Source: Smittium culicis
Lineage: Eukaryota > Kickxellomycota > Harpellomycetes > Harpellales > Legeriomycetaceae
Assembly: GCA_001970855.1 (NCBI GenBank)
Contig: LSSN01000002.1
Span: 1 to 64,000, forward strand
Direction: 5' to 3'
Length of the DNA: 64,000 bases
Shown: piece after piece, positions 12,580-25,694 of the stretch
How the letters are laid out: each line of letters begins with the position of its first letter
How positions within the stretch are numbered: the first letter of the stretch is position 1
Notes under the pieces: generated by a model
What the model was told of the DNA's origin: nothing
Database searches by the model: none
The model's input: the letters and a program-made list of their open reading frames with translations, nothing else
Translations under genes and position numbers: made by a program

Positions 12580-15500
12580 TCATCTTTCTTATTTCTGTAT
12601 AACCCCTTTCAATCTTAACTATACGTTAATAAAAATAAAAAATATTTCTATATCTTTTTCTTTTATTGCTGTAAACTATATCATTTTTACACCTATCTGC
12701 AAAATTCTATTGGTATTCAAAGATATATATTTAAAATTATTTTATTATTGTGATTTTAAAAAGTAGGATTTCTCTACAAGCAAACATCGCTGTAAATCAT
12801 ATTTTATAATACAGTCTTAAATAACAATGTCTGTTTGATTATAATTTAAATTTATTACCCAGCTTTATTTAATAGATTACATATATACAAACATTCAAGC
12901 AAATATATATCCAAAAATACGTTAATATTGCTATCTCGACTATTTTATTTGTAAATTTATATTGGAATAAATTTATTAATAGCCTTTTAATTATCTCATT
13001 GCTTAAAAAAATTATTATTTTTTTATCTTTGATTTTAGTTTGCGTATTTTATTAAACAGGCCTGTAGTTGATTTTAATTATAGTATACCATACAAGATAA
13101 ATCGTTTTGGTACACTCAGTTTTTTCAAAAAAAATATATATACATATTTATATATATTTATATTCCTCGATTTTAAATTATTCCAGAGAAAATTTCAAGT
13201 AGACTAGCCAAAGATTACCTATAGCCATTATTGGAAATAAAATATGAAATAAGGACCCATATTTTTTCTTTTTTAATACTCCATATTTATGTCTTTTGAA
13301 TATATTAATAGTTTTTTTAGTTTAATTTAATTGATTAATCATTTAAATTTATTGAAACAAAACGTGAATTTGTCTAACTTATCTTTGTTTTTGTTATTTG
13401 TATTTGTATTTGTTTTATATTTAAATTTTTAAACTTAGTTGAAATTTCTTGTTTTTTAACTCTTTAAAGTATAAGACAGTAGAATAATAAGAATATTAAT
13501 TATAATGACTCTTATGAATGAATTCAATTGATCAATTCAAATAAATTAGATGATATTTTTAAACTTATAATTTAATTTATATTCAAAAATTTTAACTAAA
13601 TCCATAAACAGTTTGTGATATAATAAAATTTTATATAAATTATTTTTATATTATTAAATTATTGACTTACTTTATACTAGCAATCTATAATTTAATATTT
13701 AAAATTTAAATTAATATTAATTTTTTGGATAATATAAATAAAACTGATGTGAATCTTGTCAAGGTTGTCGTAATATTGAAAATTATCAGCACGTATCTAG
13801 CTGGAATATTTTCAAATAAAGAATAATATAAAAACTTGTTGAGGCAACATAGTTTTGAAAAATAAATGAGAATTTAGGGGTATTGAAATAAATGCCGCTA
13901 TAAAAATTATAAAAAAACGTTATTAATTTTTCCTTATTTTCTTATAGCGAAATTTAAAAAAAAAATCATAAAAGAATAGTTAGCTGATGAATTCAAGTTT
14001 TTTATTAATTTCTTTAAAATATCTTTATAAGTACCAAATATAAAAAATGATTTAAATGGTAGTAATATGCTTCAAATAAAGCATTCGATAATGGAAAAAG
14101 GTATATTAAATATTTCTGTTAATAATATAGTATAATTTAATATTAAAAAATTTCTATTTTTTTAGAAAAGCACTAGTACAATATTTAATAAGTTTGTTTG
14201 TTAGTTTATGAAATGATTGTTTTCGAGCTTAGTATAGCTTTTTAAAAATGGACCCACTTTTTAAAAACCTATACAATACATTATTTTTTGTTGAAATATT
14301 CTCTCAGATAATTTCTAACTTACTCGGTTTCGTTAACAGTCTTTTCACAAATTTCTATAGCCAAGGATATATTTTTTGGGGAAACAGATTATTTATCATT
14401 TATACTGAAAGAAGTGCGAGTTGATTTTAGGATTTTGTTTATGAGTAGTTTTCGAGGAATAACTACAAATTTATATTTTAAAAATACTATCGCTAATTTT
14501 CAAAATATTTTTATATTCATCAAATATAATTATTACTATAGAATTATATCTAACAAAAAATACTTTTTTAAAGACTTGTCACTATTTTCTGCTTATTATA
14601 AACTAAAATGATTCTATTTTATTTCTCTGAAAGTTGAAATAACATCAATTTTTTTCATTAAAAAAATTATCTACTTATACATTGATTGAAACAGGTGGCT
14701 TTAAAGAATAAATAAACTATCTTCAGACTGGAAATTTTGAATTATTGGAAAATTGTTTAAAATTTATTATTTAATGATTATTTCTTTATTTTTTTTTAAA
14801 AATAGCAATTTTGAGCCTAAAATAATCGATTTAAGAATTAATAGGCGATGAAAAAAAAACATACAATATAATATAAGTGATATTTATCTTTATTGTTATT
14901 ATTATTAGATATTTGAAATCTTAGAGATGAAATCCAACTTATTTATTAAATATTCACCAAACATAAGTTTTTTTTTGATTTCAGAGCTTTGATGCTATAT
15001 TTTATATTTTATATTTTTTAAAATAATCTAAATTAATTTTTTCGAACATTTTAATCATTAAAAAAAAAATTCCAGAATATGAAAATTTTTTCTGCCATAT
15101 GTTTTATTTATCATAATTAAAATTTTCCGAATATTATTATTTTTTTTCCATTTTTCAAACAAAATTTTATTTATAACCTAATTTTTCGTTCTAATATAGA
15201 TATGGTTTAAATACAATAATTGTAAGAATACAACAATTTTCTTTCAAAGATTATATTATCTTTGAAATATTCCATAAGCCTCTTTTATAATATTTTTTAT
15301 TTTTTACTCGTTATTCATTCATAAAACATTCATTTCAAATGCATAAATGTGCATTATAAGTATTTATATTTAAATAAATGCGTATTTATTTGAGAGATTG
15401 AATTACAATTACACTTTTAAAATACTCTTGTTTCAAAATTTAGAAAATTTCTACAAGTTTTTGGTTAAATTTAAATTTAGCTTAAAACATAGTATGGTAG

Positions 15501-15707
15501 TCTTTAATCTTGAATCGTATTCCTTTTTTATAAGTATATCAACTGCCTCATTTTTTATAATCGCTTTCGTAAATAAATTTTTGATATAAATTATTATAGT
15601 TTTTTCTTTATACAATTAATACCTACATATTTATTTTTGGTATTTAAAATCAATTAGATTTAATTTGGGTAAAATTTAACACAATTCTTGATATTGAATT
15701 ATATTTA
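12580..15707. other. Left part of the 13-kb AT-rich desert
   Basis: This is the 3' flank of the proteasome gene followed by very AT-rich sequence dominated by A and T runs. Short open frames at about 14.4 and 15.4 kb have the composition of noncoding DNA. No RNA gene or repeat array seen. Confidence 0.5.
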
Positions 15708-15905
15708 TTAACCCTTTCCAGGGCCAACACTATTTAACTTATATAAAAATCGGGATTTTATAATAAAAATAATGATTATTTATAATTGGAAGAGTTTTAT
15801 TTAATAGCTAGTAGAAAATTATAATTATATGCTATTTAAATGTTTGCCATTTGGTTGGATAATTTTCATAGTTCAAAAAAAGCCGACCGCTCTTGAAAGG
15901 GTTCA
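15708..15905 (-). mobile_element. TTAA-flanked MITE, copy D
   Basis: The element opens TTAACCCTTTCCAGGG and closes CCGCTCTTGAAAGGGTTCA. The right TTAA has mutated to TTCA. The length is 198 bp, inside the family range. Its internal blocks are more diverged than in the copies at 9983 and 46548, so it looks older. Confidence 0.65.
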
Positions 15906-18900
15906 GTTAATTTTATTTGAACTTGATTGGAGATAGTTTTTTTCAGTTAAATATGTATTGATATCTTTTTAAACTGTAAAATCTGGTTTAAAATCACATT
16001 TTTCTATTATTTTTCTCTCATGAACCAGATTAATTTTTTGTTCTTTATATAGACTTTTTTTAAGAGTATTTGACACAAAAATTTTGATTATTTTTTTAAT
16101 AAAATTAGCGCTAAATACGATTAATAATTTATATAATCTCTAATTACTAATTTCTTTGAGTTAGAAGAAATTATACTTATTTGACAATATAATCGTGTCC
16201 TTTGTTGAGTTTTATTTCTTTTATTGACTGGGCATCCATAATCAAAGTAGTATAAATAAATCATTATCGTATGTGATTTTTCATATGGGTTTTAACGTGT
16301 AATTGAAGCTTATTTTAGTTATTCGACAAAATTTCTCAATAAATTTATGACTTGCCGTTTATTTTTTGCAATATTCCTTTATTCGATTTTAATATATGGG
16401 TAAATAAAATTTTTAATATTTTTTTCACAATAATCTTATAAAATATCCTCAAATCCAAGAAATAAATCTGTGGATAGAATTCACAATAAATTGTTGAAAA
16501 AAAATTGAATATAATCTAATACAAATTAGAATATATAATAAAATTACATTGTGAAAAATAGTTATTAAATAAATAAAAATATCCCAAAAAACTTAAAAGT
16601 ACAATTTATTTATATCAATAAATAATATAAACGTTTTAATACGAAATTTAAAGATTTTTGAATTTATTCTGTAGATATTTATAGCTAAAATAGACTTAAT
16701 TAGACAAATAAAAGTCATTTAATTTATCAAAATTTAAAAATTAATCAAGATAAAATCTAAATTTATAAACTAACACACAATTTTTTATTTCTATTAATTA
16801 AATTAACCTATTTTATACTCTTGTATTTAAATTTAAATAAAAATCGATGTGTTATTAATATTGAATTGATAGCAATACAATTAATCAGTATTTAATTAAA
16901 TTAACTATTATTAATGGATTTTGAATATATTCCATGTATTTTTGTGTATATTTTAATAAAACTTACTTAAATGATAAAGAACCTGAATTATCTTCATTCT
17001 TTTATTTTGATTCTATTATTTATCGCTAATTTTTAGCTTTTGAACTAAATAATTATTAACACAAATGAAGTTTATTTTAAACATTAGTTTTAATATCTAT
17101 AATGTACGATTTTTTGATTTTATTTTTTAACCATTTTAAAATTTATAATTTTTTTTGCATCAATTTAACTAGTTAAACATTTATTTTATTTATATTTGAG
17201 GATAAATTTGGTTAGATATTTTAATTTGGGACATAAATTTATTGAGTAGTAGTATTTTTTGAATATTACGTACATCATTTTATTTATTATTTTCATAGAA
17301 TTATGATTTTTTATTGCTAGAAACAGGATTATTTTTTATTGTCGCATTTCCATAATTAATTTTTTTTTTAAATTTAAACTAATAGTAAAAAAATTTTAAT
17401 AGAAATAACTACTTATTTTATCACTATAAACCATTTTATATATATATTAATTATTTTAATTATTTTATTTGTATTTTTATATTATTTTGATATTCTAAAG
17501 AGATAAATAAATGCTATTATTTTATAACCATAATTTATAAAAATTAAAATTTTTCATCTAGAAATTTATGATTTCTTTAGAATATAATTTTTATTATTTA
17601 TTTATTTAAAGTAATATATTTATATCACTTTTTCAATTATTTTAAAAAAAAAATTGCATCGAATTTATGATTATATAATGTACTTTATAATTAAATAACC
17701 TCATTTTTTAATACAATTTGCACTAACATTTTTAATAGTTATATTTGTTTAGTTTATATCTATATGAAAAAAATTAAATATAATTTACTATTAAGTTTGA
17801 AAATTCATATATGTCTAATATTAACTATTATTATTTGGAGCTATAATTATAAGTATAATATTGAATTTTTTAACTGTGAGTTTATCATATTTAAGGTCTT
17901 TTTATAATAACTTAAGCTTTTTTAATCTATAGATAAATTTTATAATTCATAGGTAATTTCAATAGTTTTTTATTTTCTCTATTCAATGATTTGATAAACG
18001 TAGATTTCAAAAATACAATTATTATTTTATATTCTAATTTATATGATTTTATTTTTTAATAACCTTATTTTTTTACTTTATACAATTCTTTTGGTTATCT
18101 TTCTGGTTAATTATTACTAAAAGTTCCTATAAAAAAATATCAAAAACATTATAAATCCTCATAAATTGATTTATTCTATATCATCGCCACTTATTTTCTC
18201 GAATAAATTCCAACTAAAATATTTAATAATTTAATTTTAGAATTTTAATCTATAAATATCTTGAATTTTTTTATAGGTGGTTTTATAATATTTTACTGTT
18301 TTTTATATATTTAAATTCTTATTATTTTATGTTCTAATTTGAATAATCGAATATTAATGGTGATAAACTGTTAAATATTTAAATCTGATTGAAATTTAAC
18401 TACTAATAACATTTTTTTAGTATCAATTATTAATTTTTAACTCAAATATATCTTTAATAATATTAAAAACTTTTTTTATTCATTTCTTTGGTTGCATTTA
18501 ATTTTTATTTTCTTGCTCATTCTATTAGCTATTTTTTTAGAAAATATTCATCTTTTAAAATTTATTTAACCTTTTTTATTAATATTTAATCGATTTTCTT
18601 TATTTATTATTTTAATTCTTTGAAATTTCGTATTTTTTTTGTGTATTTTATTTTTAAATAATTTAATCAAGATATTTAATGAATATATACGTATAATGAA
18701 TTAAATATTTTTGATCTTACTTATTATAAATCGTATAAGATACTTTTCTATATTATTAATGATATATTAATTTGTTTTTTTATACCAGCTTTTGTTTTAT
18801 TAGCTATGAAATTTTTATTAAAAGAGTTAATTTCCAATAATATTATTTATTAAATTTATAAATTGACCTGTTTAAATTTTTGTGCAATTTTTAAATTATT

Positions 18901-21900
18901 TTTAATTTATAAATTAATATGTTTTTTTTTAATATTTAATTTATAAATCATTCAAAAAAAAAAATTCATCCTGATAGGAAATTTATACACATTATTAATA
19001 TCTTGATTTATAAACATAAATGATAATATTTTGATTTTATTTAAATGGATTTCTCTAATTTTACCTTTGACAAGATTATAGTTTATTTATGGAATATTGA
19101 ACCATATTTAAGACTTTTTTTTCGGATCCAGATTCTTTGAAATTATACTGAACTGTCCATTTTTTTTATTAACTCATTTTTTACATATTTTATAAATTTT
19201 ATTTATTTGTGATGAATATAAAACTATTTAATAATATAACTGATATACTTCTATCTTTAATACTTTAAAAAATATATTTTTAAACCGATAAGTAGTTCTC
19301 ATTTTCAATTTTTATTAGTATATAAATAGTTAATTAATATTGAGCTCATATATGAGTAAGTAGTATATAATATTTTTAATTTTTAATTTCATTAAATAGC
19401 TAATATATAAGCAACAACAATCAATACCATCTCGATCATATTTATTAACATATTAATATTTTTAAATTTATCTTTGCTAATTACTTTAATTTTTAGCCAT
19501 TTAATCTAAATTGGTACCTAAATCAATGATTCAAGGCACACACGCTATTTTTTTAGTCACATTTAGGTATATTTATCTTTCATTAATTTTTTTTTAACTT
19601 ATATCTACGTTTATACTAAAAATTTAATTGGTTTTTTATGCAGTATTCAAATATTCTTAGCTTGGAATAGTTTTTGATTAATAATTGCATATATTTAATT
19701 TTTTTAATATAATAAAATGTTTCATTCATGATAGATTTTAATAGAGTGTATTATTGAACTATTTTAACAATCTGACGCAATATTCAATTTCTTGTTAACT
19801 AAAATTCTTAATTTTTAAATTTTATAGGATAAGTATTACATTTTATCTTACAACCTATCTTATCTCTAAAATTTTTGTAAGACCGTAATTGAAATTTATT
19901 ACCCTTGAAAATTGGTTTTAATTCCAAATAAAAATTTTTTTTTTTATTTTTATTTTAAAATTTTCTTTCAAAGGTATTCTTTTATTTATAATTCTTAATA
20001 TTTTATTCAATATTAGTGTTTTTTTTTTTTTTTTTGAAAATTTCCAGTACTAAAATCTAATTGTTCATACTTTTTCTCAAAAAATAGAAAAATTACACTG
20101 CTATTAAAAGAAAATTATCCCTTAATCTTGAAATAATGTTTATATCGATACTATAGCTAAAATCAAGGCCTATTTTTTTTCAAGAATAAAAAATAAATTC
20201 TGAAAATATCATGATACTTACGATAGATTCATCGAAATTCACTAAATCCACAAAAAAAAAACAAAAAAAAACTCGAAATAATATAAACAAAGCTCAAAGC
20301 TTGAATATATTATAGCTATACTGAGTATAATAATTACTTTTGGGGATGAACATTAATTTACATGGAATAATGTAGACGGTATGAAAAAAAATTTTAAGAC
20401 TATCTGTATTGATTTCAGTCTGATCCAAAATTCCAATTTTTAAAAAAAATTCCTGCTATCAAAGAGTATACGAATAAATTTTGGGACCCAAGCGAAGAAA
20501 TTTGAGCATTAGTTCATAATTGAAAATTGTTGCCAGGAGTTCATTTCAGTTGAAACGTATTCTGAAAGTATGAAAGAATGATAAAATACCGTCTAAAAAT
20601 ATATTGAATCATTTTTACCATTATTCAATGCGATTAAGTAGCCTTATTATGAATTTAATGATAATGAAAAATCTAAATTAGAGGATCAAAAAAATATAAT
20701 TATTTAGCTCAGAATTCAATAGATGTCACTATTTTTGAATATTATTCATAAATAATCTTTGTAAAAACATTTCTAATTCCAGATACAGAGCATTTACTAT
20801 ATAAAATTGCTTCAATTACTCTAAAAAATAATTTTCTTGATGATTAGTTTGGTTTAATAAGATAAAAATTCAATTATATTTAAAATTTCGTGATAAGTGT
20901 CAATTATTACAATTATTTTTGACTCCATAGTATTAGCGCAGTATTTAAAAAAATTGCAGTAGAATTTTTTTTATGAATCAACTGTAGAAAAGCTTAGAAA
21001 ATATTATTTACTTAAAAATTAGCTAAAATAAAAGGATAAAAGATCATAGCTGGGTTACTGATGCTAATTCTTAGAGGATATTTACCAAAAAAGTATTATT
21101 TAGGATTTTCTGTAAAATGATTTTAATCATTCATAATTTTTATTTTGAATATATACGTCTTATTAATATTAGAAAATCCGAAGTTTTATTAGCCCAGAAT
21201 TATTAATTTAAAACAATTTTTCAAAAAAAAATCTGCTAGAAAATAAAAAAGAAAAAAATAAATGGCTTTAGAAAATCTTAGAAAATAAAATAAAAGCGAT
21301 TTATTTAAATTTAAATCTTATTTTGGAAATAAAAATTTTTTATTTGCAATAAAATTGCACAAAATGACAATCATATTAGTATTATATTGGTTATAGTTAT
21401 ATAAATGCGCTTTGAAATGAAATGAAGCCGATAAAATCATTGAAAATGAGTTATAAGTAAATATTTAATCAAGAAAATAAAATTAATTACTGTATTTATA
21501 CTTAATTAGATAATCCAGAAGAAATTTAAAGCTCCATATACTACTTAGTTGCTTTTTTTGTCACAAATCCACACACAGAGAGAATTAATATATCAGAATA
21601 CTACCAAAAAAAATTCTGCAATTCAAGAGCCTAATAAAAATGCAACTAAATTTGAATTAGCATAATTTTAGTGCAGAGATAGACAAAAATAAACAAGGTA
21701 ATTTATATTAAAAAGATCTAGATTTTTTGCATTGATATCTCCCTAAAAACATTAATTCCGAAAGAATAGGAAATAAGAATATTATATTATATTATATTAT
21801 GTTTTTTTTTTTTTTTTGCAGATGTTTACTAAATAATTAAATAATATTTTGATTAGTTTGATTATTATTTTAAGGATAGGGTAATAGTGAAAAGTGAAAG

Positions 21901-24480
21901 GAAAGAAGGAAAAAAAAATTAATAAAAAATAAAAAAAGGCAAAAAGGATATTCCAAAAAAAAAAGAAATTAAGAGAATAAGGGGATTATAAAAACTCTTT
22001 TTCATGAAGTAGAAGTGAGCGCCATTAAAATAAAACGAAAAAAAACATCCCTTTGATGTAGAAATCGAATTATAATAGCATTAAATATGCTTTAAAGAAA
22101 ATTTTTTTGTAATTTTTTAAAATTTTGTGGTAAAATATAGGATAGATAAAAAGAATTTATTTACTTAAAAACGTGATATTTTATAAATATATACTCGCTC
22201 ACAAAGATAAACCTGAATATAATGAAATATTTCTTTCACTAAAACCTAAAAATCGGATTAGAAAAATATCCAATTTACCATATAAAACGATATTAAAATA
22301 TTCGGGAAAACGGTGTGGAGTTTTTTAACTTTGCGGAAAGTATATAACTATTTTCATTAATTAAAAATCAAGAGAATATTGTTTATTTAAGAATTTTAAA
22401 TTCTGAAAATATTTCTAAGAAAAAATAATAACTAAAATTGCGTGTATAATTACACAAAATTGGAAAGCTGATCCAAAATTATATTTCTAAGAAACATATT
22501 TAAGCTTTGAAGCCGATTTTCTAGGACATTTTGACGATTATTGTATTAAAGCCATTGTAAAAAAGGTATTTTAACCCAAATAGAACTAATAATAATCTAT
22601 CTCAAAAAATAAAAAACTTTCAAAAAATGTAAAATAATTACAAAAAAGTCACAGGAATAATAAAATTCTATTAAGTAAAAATTTTTTTGTAGAGTATTTG
22701 ATAATAAATATTTATTTTTTTAATTTAAATATTTTTTGCTGTTCTTATAGTTTTTTTTTTTGAAATTTTTTTTGGTTTTTTTATTTAAAATTTAGCAATA
22801 ATAAATTTTTGATATTTATTTCGATTTTTTATTGTGAAAAAAAAAACACAATTTTCGCAATTTCAATAAATAAAATTCTAAAAACTATTTTATTATGCTA
22901 AATTATTTAGTTTTACTCTCCAGATATATCAAATAAAATTTATAAGATAGTTTTTTTCGTGTTATTAATGGATAATTAATATTACTCCATGTTAGATTCG
23001 GTTCTCAAAGTTAGTATATAATGGAATGGCTTTTATTAATATAAAATCCAAAAAGCTTTTTATAAACAAACAAGAAAGATGTCATTTATTATAAAATTCT
23101 GATTTTGCACTTGTTTTTAATTTTGGACACATCATTATTATAATGAGGTTTCAGAAATTATTTTTTTTAAAAAAAATTACGAATAAAGATATTTTCATTA
23201 AAGCAAAAAGTGATTTTCTCATTTAAATTCAGCAAATTTGGGATGATAAATATCACAATTATACTATTAAGTGTTTATAATATAAGTATAAAATTTAGGG
23301 AAAAAAAAAACAAATATTGACCCATTTCTTACTAGAAAAAGTTTTAAATTTAAATTATAAATTTAAATTTAATATTATGAGGTTATAAAATTGGAAATAA
23401 TTTCACATTTTTTTAATAAAATAATAAGTAATTTGTTAAAAATCACTAAATTTCGCTTAAAAATAGTATAATTTATGGAGTCCTACATTTGAATAATTTG
23501 AACTTTTATCAAATATTTTTAAAATTAATTATGGACGATTATAATTTAATATAATCTTTGTGGCTTTACGAAAATTGTATCAAAAACAAAACTTTTTTAA
23601 TTATAAGTATAATTTTAGGTTTAATGCTTTATAAAAAATAATAATAGCAACGCCAAAAATAAAAGATAATTTCCAAAAAATGAGAATAAAATACTTTTAT
23701 TTTATAAAAAATCGGTAGAGGGAATATAATAATTAAGAAATTAGCACTCGCTCATGCCCTAATGTACAGAAATTTCTTACCGGTTACGGATCTATTAGTG
23801 AGATAATGAGATAAAGCGATGATAATATAAAAATATATAATAAAAAAGTAATTAAAACCAATAATTAAATTGCTATCTTTTTTGAACTGTTAAATACTTT
23901 GCAATCTCAATATTTTTTATTTTATCTCGATTAGTATTTTCTTAGTCCTTTTCAGAACCAGAAATTAACAAAAAATAGATGGCAAGATATTTTAAAAATA
24001 TTTTTATTGGATGTATAAAAATAACCAACCAATAATATTCCGATAAATAATTAATTTTAAATTTTTTTGACTGGATTTCATGGATCAAAAAAATTGGTAG
24101 CTACTTTTCCCTTTCTGGGGGTGATAAGCTTTTTTGAATTACCAAAACTATTCAAACTGATTTCAAGTAGATAAATTAATATAGAAAAAAATATTTATTG
24201 GAGATTAAATATAATTCATCTAATAAAAAATAATTATACTTTTTATATAAAATTATGTTTTTTAATTAAGTTTAAGAATTTTGGACCTAGGACGAGTTAT
24301 CGGGCTAAATTCCAACAAAAAGAATGGAGTAAAATATTTGGATTTTTTTTTTGAGATTTTTATATACATCCATTGATTGATTGATTTTTTGTATTTTTAA
24401 AAGTAGTTAATTTCAAATAATATATATTTTTTTCTAAGCATTTTTGTAGGTTTGGTTATTTTAAAATCACGAAATAAAAG
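15906..24480. other. Main AT-rich gene desert
   Basis: About 8.6 kb of extremely AT-rich DNA with long A and T tracts, short palindromes such as the TTTAAATTTAAATTATAAAT type near 23340, and an ATATT run at about 21780-21800. No frame of credible composition, no tRNA-like cloverleaf and no tandem array were seen. A stretch around 20430-20620 reads fairly openly in one frame if stops are ignored, which is too weak to call. It could be old mobile DNA, a late-replicating or centromere-like block, or ordinary intergenic DNA of this genome. Confidence 0.5.
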
Positions 24481-24510
24481 ACTTTGTAAAGCGATATTTT
24501 AGTATAATTT

Positions 24511-25440
24511 GAAAATGGCTTGAAGAATATTGTGATTGGTAGATTGATTTCGATTCAATTAGATGCATAGTGTATAGGCTTGGACAGGAATTTATTTGTA
24601 TAATAATAGGGAATTATCTTATATAAGTATTGAAAAACATTATACTTTTATTTTAGACTATTGCAATGTTTATAGTATTTTTATTAGTGCGAATACAAAC
24701 CCTTGATTAAAAAAATGAATAGCGCGATTATTTTGTGCAAAAAATAATTAATGTATGAGAGTATCAGCTTATCAAGTCTTGGCACAAATGCAATGTGAGG
24801 GTGAATAGGTGGTAAATGTTTAAGATATAAATATAGATTTTAAAGCCCAGATGAGATTTATCTCAATTCAGATGAGAATTATTTCTAACTCTTTTGCTTT
24901 TATTGTTCTCTTCATATCTTACTGAGATTTAGAGCTTAAGTGGCTTAAATCAAATGAAGCGAAAAATAAGGAGGCCACTTTCATAGCACTGATTGATAGG
25001 GATTTGATAGTCGTTGTATAATTGGAGGCAAATTAGTATTATCAGCAAATGATATAATCATACCTGTAAATACAGTTATATCGCAGTGTATTGGTATTTG
25101 TCCAATAAAGTGAAGTATTTAGAAACATGTAATAAAATTATTGGCTAAATAGCGAGGATAAGTACGTCAAAATTAATACAAATGAACCAATGGTTAATGA
25201 TTTAATACTATGGAAAAATGAAGCAAGCCAATAGATGGACGATTTTCAGTTGCTGAGAGATATAGATAATGCTTTTCAGAAGTTTAGAGAAATGAAAGCA
25301 TGAGTGGTTTTTTTTAATGGCAAATAAGCATAAAGGATTCGATTCTGGAGCTATTCATTGGACAGTTAATAGCCAATTAGATGAAGTAAACAAAGAGGTG
25401 GAGTGGCTTCTATGTTGTCTTTAAACTATGGTTAGTATTG
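24511..25440 (+). pseudogene. Decayed coding frame upstream of SEC24, family unknown
   Basis: In the frame running through AAAATGGCT at about 24513, roughly 300 codons read with protein-like composition, including segments such as EKHYTFILDYCNVYSIF, KSNEAKNKEATFIALIDRDL and KINTNEPMVNDLILWKNEA. The frame is broken by more than twenty stops, spread over TGA, TAA and TAG. Many of these stop codons are single C-to-T or G-to-A steps from Gln or Trp codons. I do not recognise the family. It could instead be chance in a slightly GC-richer patch beside the SEC24 promoter. Confidence 0.3.
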
Positions 25441-25694
25441 AGGGGGAAAAAACAGCTGAAGGTTTCGGGCTGTAAAGCAATCTCGAATTCACGACTGATT
25501 TTTATTTCTGAGCTAAAAACATACAAGTATTAAAAAAAGTTCTGCCCTCTGATAGCTCTCAGCTTCACTTCATTATATCCTAATAGCTTTAGTTTAATTT
25601 TCTATCTTTCTATTAGCGCAATTATTCAACTTCTGCAATTTCCTTTTCCTTTTCACTTTCAATTTTTATGTTTAGCTCATAAGCTTACTACAAG

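Noticed and set aside
20430..20620. Possible transposase or F-box relic in the desert
   Set aside because: Open only if many stops are ignored, and no recognisable motif order; too weak to list.
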